Shown here piece by piece: positions 44,553 to 55,781 of a DNA stretch of 64,000 bases. Origin of the DNA: Tamarix chinensis (taxonomy: Eukaryota > Streptophyta > Magnoliopsida > Caryophyllales > Tamaricaceae); assembly GCA_030549775.1 (NCBI GenBank), contig CM060171.1, positions 4,999,501 through 5,063,500 on the forward strand, read 5' to 3'. The notes under the pieces are model-generated. The model worked only from the letters and a program-made list of their open reading frames with translations, was not told where the DNA came from and made no database searches. Each line of letters begins with the position of its first letter. The stretch's first letter is position 1. The position numbers were made by a program, and so were the translations under genes.

Positions 44553-46835
44553 TAGAGCTGGTAAAAATTAATTTGATTCATTCAATCTATTTAGATTCGA
44601 GCGAAATCTGACTTGATAAAATTATAAAAGTTTAGTGACCCGATCCGATCCAACTTAATCCTTACTCAATACCGATCCGATAACAATTAATTCGATCCGG
44701 ATCAGATCCGATTTGATTCCAACCCATAATATATTATAGATTCGACCTGATATTGATTCGATCTGTTATTGATCCAATCTGACATTGATACGGTTAGACA
44801 TAAATATCTATTATAACAATAATAAATTACACATTTTATTATTCATTTAAGGATTTTAAAAATGGTGTTTTATAAATTATATTTATTTTTCATACTTTTA
44901 CCCCATATATCTTTATTTATTAATGATATCATAATAAAATTTTTCGCATAAAAATACAACATTAAGAAGTCATAATAATAATTTAATAAACAAGTAATCA
45001 AATAAATGATAAATATATTTGTTAGATTGAATCATGTAATATTTTTTATTGTTAAAATTTATAAATATCTTTATTATTTACTTTTAAAAATAAAGTGCAT
45101 CTAATAATAATATTTTATTTATGTGTACTAGTAATTTTATGATTGTCTCTAGTATTTACAATGTAATAAATGATAATTATACATTATATAGTCATACTAT
45201 AATCACCTTATTTATAAAATTATCCTTTTTAAAGTAATCAAATAAATGATAAATATCTTTGTTAGATTGAATCATGCAATGTTTTTTATTGTTAAAATTT
45301 ATAGATATCTTTATTATTTATTTGTGAAAATAAATTGCATTTAATATTCTTACTTTATTTATGTATACTAGTAATTTTATGATCGTCTCTAATATTTACA
45401 ATATAATAAATGATAATTATACATTATATAGTCATACTATGATCACCTTATTTATAAAATTATATTTTTTAAATAATTAAAAATAATAATAAATGATAAA
45501 TATCTTTGTTAGATTGAATCATGCAATATTTTTTATTGTTAAAATTTATAAACGTCTTTATTATTTACTTATGAAAATAAATCGTATCTAATATTCTTAT
45601 TTTATTTATGTGTACTAATAATCTTATGATTGTCTCTAATATTTATAATGTAATAAATGATAATTATATATTGTATAGTCATGTTATGATCACCTTTATT
45701 TTATAAAATTATCTCTTTTTAAATAATAAAAAATGATAATAAATGATAAATATCTTTCTTAGTTTGAATCATGCAATATTTTTTATTGTTAAAATTTATA
45801 AAAATCTTTAAAATTTATAAATATTTTATTATTTACTAGTGAAAATAAAGCGTATCTAATATTCTTGTTTCATTCATGTGTACTAGTAATCTTATGATTA
45901 TCTCTAGTATTTACAATGTAATAAATGATAATTATACACTATATAGCCATGTTATGATCACCTTTATTTTATAAAATTATATATTTTTTAAGTAATTAAA
46001 TATTTTAAGTAATCAAATAAATGATAAATATATTTGTTAGATTGAATTATGCAATATTTTTTATTGTTAAAATTTATAAATATTTTTATTATTTACTTGT
46101 GAAAATAAAACGCATTTAATATTCTTATTTCATTCATATGTACTAGTAATCTTATGATTATCTCTAATATTTATAATGTAATAAATGATAATTATACATT
46201 GTATAGTCATATTATGATCACCTTTATTTTATAATTTTTTTAAGTAATTAAATAAATGATAAATATCTTTGTTAGATTAAATCATGCAATATTTTTTATT
46301 GTTAAAATTTATAAATATCTTTATTATTTACTTGTGAAAATAAAGTGCATCTAAAATTCTTATTTCATTTATCTTTACTAATAATCTCATGATTGTCTCC
46401 AATATTTAAAATATAATAAATGATAATTACCTGGACTCGTATTTGACTTAGTCCATCAAAAATCAGCTCGACCCGTCCCATCAAGTTAACCCGTACCTAC
46501 TCAAATTCAATCTGTCAAATTATACGAAATGACTCTACCTATCAAGTTAACCAAAAACAACTTAGACCCAATGGGACCAATCCGTCAAATTGCATGAAAT
46601 GACCTGAAGGGGCTAAGCCCACCTAGTCATGTTAACCAAAAAATGATTCTAAGCCAACCCATCCTTACTAATCAGGTTAATTCAAAATGACTCGAACCCA
46701 ACAAATTAATCCAAAATGACCTGGAACTGCAACTACCCGACCCGAAACCTACCCTACTTAAATAAGGCAATGACCTGACCCGATTAGCTATGACTCGATC
46801 CGAACCCGACCCATTCAACCCAATTGCTACCTCTA
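44553..46835. mobile_element. hAT-like non-autonomous element filled with tandem repeats, about 2.3 kb
   Basis: Left end TAGAGCTGGTAAAAATT; right end read inward TAGAGGTAGCAATTGGG, resembling plant hAT termini. Flanks CATAATTA (44547-44554) and CATAATGA (46836-46843) match at 7 of 8 positions, although the left copy overlaps the first two bases of the end as I draw it. Both subterminal zones are rich in CCGATCC/GACCCG-type motifs. The interior (about 44990-46430) is the tandem array listed separately. There is no transposase. Confidence 0.65.
44990..46430. repeat. Tandem array, about six units of 240-280 bp
   Basis: Units start near AATAAATGATAAATAT at 45001, 45241, 45488, 45738, 46016 and 46250. 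Each contains TTGTTAGATTGAATCATGCA, TTTTTTATTGTTAAAATTTA, TACTAGTAAT and ATGATCACC in the same order. Neighbouring copies differ by substitutions and small indels. Confidence 0.93.
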
Positions 46836-47016
46836 CATAATGATACTTGCGGGTAAACATTTTTGATATATTTTATGTACTATTATTCACTTGTAAAATA
46901 ATAAGGAAAAGAAATGAAAGTCTATCCATTTACCTAAAAATATGACTTGCATCAAGATTGGCTGCCATAACAATGTCATGTCATAGTTGATGCTATGGCA
47001 AAGATGATTGTTGATT

Positions 47017-47679
47017 AGAGTTATTTATATTATCCGATATCTACTTATCGAATCCGATACCTGAAGCTATCTAATTCAAAAAAGTAAATAACTTATTCGA
47101 TTTTTTTAAAATCAAATATTCAATCCAGTTAATGAAAAGTCAAATAAATTAGATATCTGATTCGACAAATAGAAATAATATCCGATCCGAAAAAAATATT
47201 TATATATATATTTTTTATAATTTTTTATTTTATATATAATTATATATAAATAAATTTAGATGTGTGCGTGTATAGATATTGCTTACTTGATTTAGTATTT
47301 GGACTAAAATTTAATTTAGTTGGAATTATTATTTTGATATAATTCCTTTTTAGATCTGATAGAATCTAATTGAATATTGTAATGTAGCAGTTTTAATTTT
47401 AGTTTTAATATCAGATATTTATTGAGTAAGTCAGATATTTATTGACAAGATCAGATATTTGTTCAGCATGTTAGATAATATAAAATATATTTGTAATTTG
47501 GTGATTTTTTTATATTTAAAAATTTATTCGGATAATATCGATTATATTTGATATTCGATCTTTCAGATATTCAAAGTTTTAAATTAAATATCAAATATTA
47601 TTTTTAGATATCTAAAATTTTAAATATCTGACAATCAAATATTTAAAATATTAGATATTTAAATAGTAAACAACTCTAC
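47017..47679. mobile_element. hAT-like MITE, 663 bp
   Basis: Flanked by the 8-bp direct repeat TGTTGATT (47009-47016 and 47680-47687). Ends are inverted: AGAGTTATTTATA on the left, and GTAGAGTTGTTTACTATTTA reading inward from the right. The interior has subterminal ATCCGATA/GATATCTA motifs. No coding capacity. Confidence 0.8.
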
Positions 47680-47689
47680 TGTTGATTAC

Positions 47690-48650
47690 AGACCTAGTAA
47701 AACAGGTCTGAATTAAATGATTTGATCTTACGCTGTATTTGAATATCCATGGCCCATAACTGGCACCGACATGCCCAAAATAAAGTGCATAACTATAATG
47801 GGCCGTGGAACATCGAAAGCAACACTTCTGCAGTAATAAGTTGGTTCGGGGTGGAGCTATTTAACATTTCATGGGCTTCGGAAGGAAATAACAGCTGGGT
47901 CTGGATTCATATACAAAACTCTAACGGGCTTTGTCAATGACAAGGCGGTGAGGAATACTTTGAAAACAATTTTACCTTTCTATTTTATTTTATTTTTAAA
48001 TCGGCAACATTTTAAAACAAATTTTTTATTAAAAAAGATGAATATAGAGTGAGTGGTCTATGGAATAAATATGGATCTAACTCCCCACAGTTGATACGTG
48101 AGACTGCCTGTTTTTACCTCCTTTTACTTTCTCCTTAAACATTAAAGATGAATGCTCTTATTGTTTTATTTAGCAGATGTAATTTATTATTTTTTAAGAG
48201 ATACTAAAAAATTATTATTATTATTATTATTATAAGTTAGGCTAAAGTATTGTAAACATTATATCAAAGTAATTAAAAAAAAATATTTTTGAAAGTAAGC
48301 AATAGCAACTAACTTCAACCGATTAATTACCAAGAGAAAATTATCTGCAGTATTTCACTCTAGGAGATCTTGGAAAAGCTGAACACGATGTAGTTTAGTC
48401 CAATTTTGATCTTAGCAAACCATATTTTTACGGCTAAAAAAAAAGTGACGAGATAAACCAAATCATTTCTTAAATTATCCAAATCGAACCAAATTGGCAA
48501 CTTATGGTTTGGTGTAGTTTGAGTTGTAGTTTATGTGCATTAAATGTTACAAAAAAAACTTTTCAATGTAAAATTATGTCAAACTTGTGACAACACTCAA
48601 AACTAATGAGTTATCATCACTACATTGTAGAGAAATAAGAGTTGCATAAT
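47690..48650. other. Intergenic DNA, no gene seen
   Basis: A 63-codon frame at 47749-47940 (MAHNWHRHAQNK...) has ordinary amino-acid composition but no recognisable domain. An (ATT)n run lies near 48205-48231. Nothing else recognised. Confidence 0.45.
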
Positions 48651-48656
48651 AGAAGT

Positions 48657-48847
48657 TGTAATACCCCGAGTTGATACGACTATATAAGGGCTACTTTAGA
48701 ACACTTTTAAATTGATCGATTGACCCTACAGATCAACACGAGTCCCTGTGGAGTTCTTATGATAGAATCACCAAAATATGATTTACCATGTTGATATAAG
48801 TAGCTATATCAATTCTTAAAGCACTCCACTTAATTTGGAGTATTACA
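48657..48847 (-). mobile_element. Decayed, internally deleted Cassandra solo LTR
   Basis: Begins TGTAATACCCCGAGTTGA and ends GGAGTATTACA, matching the ends of the intact Cassandra LTR at 4546-4849. The middle is missing: after ATCAACACGAGTCC the sequence jumps to TGTGGAGTTCTTA, deleting the 5S-like boxes. Flanks GAAGT and GAAGG match at 4 of 5 positions, suggesting a mutated target duplication. Confidence 0.85.
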
Positions 48848-48852
48848 GAAGG

Positions 48853-49860
48853 TGTTGGGAAATAATATGTTCGTTATAATAACCAAATGTATTATATACA
48901 TAGCTAAAGTTTTACATATATAATTATATAAATAAAAGTAATAAAAAATAAAAAATTCTTTTATATACATACATACATACATACATACTCAGAGTACGGA
49001 TTATAAACCGTAATTTAATTTTTAAAAACGTAACTAAATTATTTTTTAAATTGATGAACTACACTACAACTATTCAAACAGTAACTTAAATTTAATCATA
49101 AAATTAATATTTAATATACTATTTAAACCCTATTAAATTTATCGGTAGCCATTACCTAGATCTTGATAGTTGTTAACAGGACCACCGAATCGCCTCCAAA
49201 GAAGCAACGAATCCGCCGTTTTATTATTATTTATTTATATGATTTTATATCGGTGGCCATTATATATTGTCATCAAGCTGATGAATGAAAATGACAAGGT
49301 AGGAAAACAAAGGAAATTACAGACAGAAGAAAGTTGATTAATAGTTTGGTATATTCCTAATTACTAGGGTCAACACCACACGGGTTGGGTCCTGGCCTTG
49401 CATTCTAACTCTAGTACCAAAGCCACATCGCCGGACCATCCTACTGCCCTTAGGTTTTGGCCCAGAAAAATACAAACGCCCGCAATGTTTGAACTTTGAA
49501 CTGTGATTAAAGATTAAAGGAGAATGTTGTGTGGCTTTTTTATTTTTCTACTGTGGGGGCCCTGGGTGGGGGCACTTAATAATACCAGTACAGTACTATT
49601 TCTTAATCTTGATTGAAGTAATTAGATATATTAGGTCAACTAGGCAGAAGGGCAAAAAAACATTGATCTTTTGCTAAAAACAAGAGCGTACTCATGGATG
49701 AAGCGTAGAAAAGGACAAAACCAACGACTTCCCGGGGGGGGGGGAACAATATATATAAATGTACTCCAGAAAGTATGGCCTTATTATTTTGAAATAAAGG
49801 ACGGCACTAAAGACTATTTTCCATTATATTTGGAAGAGAAACTTTGTACTCCACCAACAG
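48853..49860. other. Intergenic DNA, no gene seen
   Basis: AT-rich, with (TACA)n near 48964-48987 and a G-run near 49734-49743. No gene recognised. Confidence 0.5.
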
Positions 49861-50511
49861 ATTTCATTACCTATTTGATTTGTATTCACTCACCGTAGCC
49901 TAATGATAAAAGTTGGTGTCATTCATATCAATAGTTTCGTGTTAGAATCATCCTTTTTTTTAGCATTTGTATACTACAATATCTACCATTATCTTTATAC
50001 ATATATACTTCTATAAATAATAATAATAATAATTTAATTTCTCATAATGAATTATAAGCAAATCAAAGTAAAGATGTAGAGAGACATTGCATTTATTCAA
50101 TTGTATAACAACAACCAAACCTTAATTCCGACATAAGTACGGTCTAAAACTCTGGTCTAGAGAGCAATATCTTCCGTACGATTATAGTTGTTTTTACGAT
50201 GACTCAATAAAATTATCTATTTAAAAACTTTTGAAGAAGGGAAAACCAATCACGAAGCTAACGAAAGAGTAAAATACGTGGATGATACATCCCTGTATAC
50301 GATATGATATACTCTTGTACTATGAGAAGAATGCATATTTCATTAGCTGTTTAATTTGTATTCACCGACCATAGCCTCATGATTAAAGTTGGTGTTATCG
50401 GTATTGATAGTTTCATGTTCGAATCATCATTTTTTAGTGTTTGTACATTTTTTTGATGACGATAGTACATATATGCTATCTTCTACCCTTGTTTATGTAT
50501 ATAGTAATACT

Positions 50512-50547
<36 letters not shown>

Positions 50548-50838
50548 AATAATAAATTAAAGTTCTCATCATAAATTGTTAGCAAACCAAAGTAAAGATG
50601 TAGAGAGATGTTAAATTTATAAATTTATATAACAACAATCCAACTTTAACCCTGAATTTAGTAGGGTCTAGCTACAGTTTTCATATGATTAAAGTTGTTT
50701 TTATAATGTCTCAATGGAATATTTACTTACAAACTTCTGAAGAAGGAAAAACCAATCACGAAGGTAACGAAAGAGTAAAATCCGTAGATGATACATCCCT
50801 ATATATAATATGATATACTCTTGTAATACAAGAAGCAT
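49861..50838 (+). repeat. Tandem duplication of about 476 bp carrying a SINE-like tRNA-derived module
   Basis: Copy 1 is 49861-50336 and copy 2 is 50337 to about 50838; both run from ATTTCATTA through GAAGAAGG to ATGATATACTCTTGTA with moderate divergence. Each begins with a tRNA-derived head: an A-box-like TAGCCTMATGATWAAAGTTGG (49896 and 50372) and a B-box-like GTTCGAATC (50417; mutated in copy 1 near 49940), followed by (TAA)n or (AAC)n tracts like SINE tails. Confidence 0.8.
50362..50555 (+). mobile_element. tRNA-derived SINE-like sequence (better preserved copy)
   Basis: A-box-like region near 50372-50392, B-box ATGTTCGAATCAT at about 50414-50427, and an (AAC)n tail at 50512-50545. Layout and words recall plant tRNA-derived SINEs. 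No target duplication was found, probably because the whole block was later duplicated. Confidence 0.55.
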
Positions 50839-50839
50839 A

Positions 50840-52054
50840 CGGAGTGATAGGCTGCATTAGATTTAATTAGGGCAGCATAATACGGTGTACCAAAATTTAA
50901 ACATGCTATCGTTAAATTTCGTCATCATGATACCATTTTCACTATAAAACAATAAGCTCTATTAGCAAAAATACAATACAAAGATATCTACAATTCAATA
51001 ATAGCATCGTTAATTTGTGGTATTATAAATATATGCGGTGCATAATTGAAATACAACGATGCAGAAATACCAAAAACGAAAAAAATAATACAAAAGACCC
51101 CGCTGTCTGTATTTTCTCTGTCGGGACTGGAGGGCCAGCCCCGCCCCAGTCCCAACCCCAACCCTTGACCTAATTGAAACGGTAATGAAGGGTCCCGGGA
51201 GGTGAGTATCTGAGCAGGCGAAGAAGACAAGAAACGGTGCTTTCCTCCCTAGTCCTCCTCCGTCCGCCGGCTGTGATAAGTTGGAAATGTGCCACTAACT
51301 TGATTGTCAGATATTCTCTTTAGAACATTATTACCGCAAAGATAGGTGTCTTTTCTCTCTCGGCACTCTAAAAGGGGGCCAACATGCCTACGTACAAGAA
51401 CAACCACACTTTGATGTTAGCACCCTCATTCATTATTACCTCCCTCCGCTTTATTATTATTATTATTATTTTTATTTTTGGCAATTTTCAACTCTGATGC
51501 TTTTGGGATAACTAAAAAGCCATAAGACACTTGTTCACACTGCTTTGTAACTAGTACTAATTAAATACTTTCCCACAAATTGATTTCTTAATCCTGTCAG
51601 ACGCATTCATTAATAATACTAACATTATTATTCATTATAGTATTTCAAGTCCCCAAAAATAAAAAAATAAAAAAAAACCAGTATTACACATAGTTTCTCA
51701 TTTCTTTTTTTTTTTAATAAAAAAAGTTGAAGAAGTTTTTTTTTTTGCTCTCTATTTAACCCAATATGAAAGAAAAGAAAAATAAAATAGGAATAATGGG
51801 TTTTTGGGATTATGATCGGTTGTCGTTTCCTAAAAATACGTCTAAGAAAAGAACAGCACCATTTCCTTGAGACAAGGAATCACTGGAGCTCTCATTTCAA
51901 CGTGGAGGAGGAGTGGGCTTTTAGCTTAATTTGGTCCCCATGCTTATACTTATTGCGTTTGTTTTATGTCCGATGACGAAACAAAACATGTGCTTGCTGA
52001 TCTTCATCGGGCTTCTAATTTTTTTTAGCTTAATGTTTCCAATATTATAGTATA
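50840..52054. other. Intergenic DNA, no gene seen
   Basis: Contains a GC-rich short segment near 51100-51200 with an 80-codon minus-strand frame of no recognisable domain, an (ATT)n run near 51450-51470, and A/T runs. Confidence 0.5.
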
Positions 52055-52560
52055 TATGGGTGAAACCTACCATGGTGAACATACATGATTTAATCTGATA
52101 GAATTAGAGATTTTTAGATTCACTAAAGAAAACATTCATGAACAATAACTAGAGAAAAATTGATGATCTTATTAACGGGTGACTAAAAGAATCAACAATA
52201 AATCACTCAATATATAAGTTCTCTCTCAAGAACAATAGATAACTAACCATACATAATACTATTGAAGAGGAGAGAAAAATATATATAGGGATTTGAGAAA
52301 GTACGATAGAAATAAATGATTTTTAGGTGGAGTAGATCTCTCTTCGACACAGGTGTGGTGGCCACCACTTGGGAGGGGTCGATCCTCATCTCTGACTTTT
52401 CCTCCGTGTTTTTTTTTTCTCCAAATTTGATGGCAAGCCCTTGCTCATCACCACAACAAGGTCATTTTTAGTCACAGTGACTTCAAACTTTTTCAAACTT
52501 TTCTACTCACTCGCACATAGCCACTTCATGTCACACAACACCTCAAATGCGAATCACAAA
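52055..52560 (-). repeat. Copia 3' LTR (approximate)
   Basis: Homologous along its length to 58825-59310. The inner boundary toward the coding part could extend to about 52660. Confidence 0.65.
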
Positions 52561-53278
52561 CTCACATTTCCCTTGATAAGTATTTGAAAATGCCGGAAAG
52601 AACACACAAAATCACCATAAAAAACCTCCATCACAAAGGGTCTCACAACATATAAACACCAACCAAGTCTGAGCAATGCTCACACTTGCTCACAGCCAAT
52701 GGCTTCGTTCGCATATCTGTTAGACTCTCTATAATAGTTGCCTTCTACCACACAACCTTGCCTGTAACAATGGTACATTGGTTGAAGTTGTACCTAATAT
52801 CAATATGCTTTATTCAATGGTAAAAAAAAAAAAAAATTCTAAGTCTTTGCCAAATCGATTACACCTTAACTATTGCTTCGAATAACCAGAACACCATATG
52901 ATTAAACTCAAGCTCACGTACTAACCATTCAAGCCATCCAGCTTTATGAAATGCCTTAGTCATAACCATGTACTTAGCCACAGTGGTAGACAATGCAATC
53001 ATCGATATATAATAAGATATACTATAGAATTATCATATACCTCATTTAAGTATATACATCCATCGTAGTCACTTTTAAAGAACCTATGCTCAATCATAAA
53101 TTGATTAACCCTCATGTCTAGGTCACTACTTCATGCTATATTATGGCTTATTCAATAAGTATACATGATCTTGCTTGCCTTTAATAATGAAACTTTTGGG
53201 TTAACACATATAGATCTCCTTCTCAAGCTCATTATGCAAAAATGTTGCTTCAACATTCAATTGTTCTAACCCTATATC

Positions 53279-54160
53279 CTACATAGTCACAAGTGTAAAT
53301 AGAGTATAAATAAAAGTATGTCTGCAAATATGAGAAAATACCTCGTTAAAGTGTGTATGAATGAAGCCACATGCAACTAAATGAGCCTTATATCTCAATC
53401 TCTTGACTCTTGGGGTTCCTTGTTTGAGCTTGAACACCCACTTTAAATTAATGATATTCTTCTTATTAGGTGCCTTCACAATTTTCCATGCATTATTCTC
53501 TCATAATGATTGCATATCATCCTCAATAGTAGCATACCACTTAGTAAAATCAGCACTAGCAATGACATCTAAGTATGACATTGACTCATGCACATCAAAA
53601 ATTATCTTTGTGTTATACAAAACATAATTTGCTAACTCATCAGAGCCATATTGCACATGAGGCTTAATAACTCTCCGTGGTCTACCTAGATTAATACCCC
53701 TTTTGTTCTACCTACTATTTGGATCCACCAACCTCAAGGATAATGGGTTTATTGGATAGACCGGGCCTATTTGATCCAAATCAACCTTCACCTTCATCTA
53801 GCTTGCAAAAATTTGTAGAATATCCTACTCCACCTCCTTTGACAATCTATTAGCAAAAGTCTCAACCTTTAGGAGGAATAAAGACTCATTAAAGGTGACA
53901 TCCCTATTGGTACAAAAATTACTTGAAATTGAGTCCCACAACCTGTACCCCTTGATTCCATATGTATAGCCAATAAAGGTACACTTTTTATCTCTAGGAA
54001 TGATTTCTTATTATTCACATAAGCATAGACATAAAATCTAAAAATATGAAAATTAGAACAATAAGTTGATTTTCCCAACCACACCTCTATAGGTGTCTTC
54101 AACTCAATGTAACGATAGAGTGACATGCTTACCATGAGTGTTGCCATGTGAACTACTTTA
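53279..54160 (-). pseudogene. Copia integrase C-terminal part and reverse transcriptase fragments
   Basis: Minus strand 53869-54147 reads ELKTPIEVWLGKSTYCSNFH and continues through VYAYVNNKKSFLEIKSVPLL, the copia integrase tail (KTPxExWxGKxPxxSxLRxFGCxAYxHV). 53279-53479 reads NLKWVFKLKQGTPRVKRLRY, KAHLVACGF and FNEVFSHICRHTFIYTLFTL, the RT start (KWVFKxKxG...RYKARLVAKGF...DFxEVFSPV). RT catalytic motifs farther on are not found. Confidence 0.9.
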
Positions 54161-54669
54161 GATCAAAACTCATTGCTTAATCTAGCATGTGATAACAAAC
54201 ATTGAGCCTTCACTAATAGGGCTTTGTTCATCCTCTCAACGACCTTATTTTACCACAATCTTCCAATACAAGTATGATGCTTAGTGGTTTCATGGTCTTT
54301 ATAGTAATTAGTGTAACTCTACCCCAAAAAATCAAGTTCATTATCTATTTAAAGACACATCATTATTTATTTTAATAAGATAAGTCCATAACTTCGTAGA
54401 GAAGTTATCAATAAATATCACCATGTACTGTGATCGACCTTTGGAAATCACCCTTGTAGGACCTCACAAATTTGAATGAATTTAGCCTTGAGACCTCTTC
54501 GTACTATATGTAGTTGTTGAAAAGCTAATCTAATTTTGTTTTTAAAACATAAAATGCTCACAAAACTCTATAGTACTCATGCTCTATCCATATAACAACT
54601 TTCTCTTAGAGAGTTCAATCATGCATTTGACACTCACATGTCCCAGTTGCATATGCTAAAGTCTAGTAA

Positions 54670-55240
54670 CATGCTAGTTAGACACACCAGTAGATGTCAC
54701 TTCAGCTGCGCTCTCAATAGTAGAACTAATAAACTTATACAATGTCCCAATCCTTTTACCTTTAATCGCAACAAGATCACCTTTAGTAATTCTCATCATG
54801 CTATCCTCAATCACATGATGATATCTATTATAATCCAAGAAACTCAATGAAATCAGGTTCTTGGTCATCTTAAGAACATGTCAAACATTCAATAGTGTCT
54901 TTACTACACCATTATGCACCCTCACCTTTGCACCCCAATCCTAGTAACTTTGCATGCAACATCATTACTCATTAGAAATACTCTACTCTGAGTTATCTTG
55001 TAATTTTGGAACTAGTTTACACTAGGACAAATATGGTAGGAGCCCCTAGAATCTAATATTAACCTATTAGCCATCTTGTTCTATCTATTAGTGGCAATCA
55101 ATACATCACCATAATTGTCATCTTAGATAATAATAACATCATCCTTTGAGCTAGATGAATCCCTAGATTTATCTCTAGGTTTCTTATCGGGATACAATTT
55201 CTTAATATGACCCTTTTTGTGACACTCATAACAGATAATA
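54670..55240 (-). pseudogene. Copia zinc knuckle, protease and pre-integrase fragments
   Basis: Minus strand near 55190-55235 reads CYECHKKGHIKKLYP, a CCHC knuckle with its last Cys replaced by Tyr. Near 55030-55070 it reads LDSRGSYHICP, where the usual protease motif LDSGCSxHM has lost the catalytic-site Gly (DSG to DSR). 54674-54868 reads KNLISLSFLDYNRYHHVIED, ITKGDLVAIKGKRIGTLYKF, the gag-pre-integrase domain, followed by QLGHVSVKCM (integrase zinc-binding His). Confidence 0.88.
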
Positions 55241-55487
55241 TATTTTTTTAATTATTTTTAGACATTGATATATACTTCTTCTTATTACCAATTCCCCATT
55301 CCCAAGTTCTTCCTCTTGATATAAGCCCCTCACTATATGAGTCAGCTAAACATCCTCTGCAATTGATTTTCAATCAATTCCTATTATAGCAAGGTGTTTT
55401 TGATATCCTCAAGAATTAATTTATCTTTACCACATAATATGGAATCACAAGTTTTTATAATTAATAGATTAAGAATAAAACAATTTA

Positions 55488-55620
55488 GTGTTTGTTTGGA
55501 ATTACTTACCAAAATCTATTATCTAAGATAATTACTTATTTAAAAAAAATTAAGCTAAAAAGTTTCTAAAATAAGTAATCATCTTACATAATAACTTTTG
55601 GTAAGTACACTCAAACAAGC
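55488..55620. mobile_element. 133-bp MITE nested in copia gag
   Basis: Nearly self-complementary over its length. Left arm GTGTTTGTTTGGAATTACTT then ACCAAAA; right arm read inward GCTTGTTTGAGTGTACTTAC then CAAAA. Flanks are TTA and TTT, suggestive of a 3-bp target duplication (PIF/Harbinger-like), but not exact. Removing it restores the gag reading AIK...LNCFILNLL. Confidence 0.8.
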
Positions 55621-55781
55621 TTTTAATAGCAATATCCTTATCATCTGATTTGATACCTATCTTTTTCATGCCCATAAAAATAGAGTCAAATTAATCAAGA
55701 CGCCGTTTCAAATATTTTCCACCATCTAATTTCAAATAATGCAGCCTACTCTTCAACAATAGGAGATTCATCACTCATACT

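Noticed and set aside
44691..44710. CCGATCCGGATC-type motifs as a promoter operator
   Set aside because: They recur in several AT-rich transposon-like stretches and are better explained as subterminal transposon repeats.
47749..47940. 63-aa protein MAHNWHRHAQNK...
   Set aside because: Composition is protein-like, but there is no recognisable domain, splice partner or conserved context; left as unsupported.
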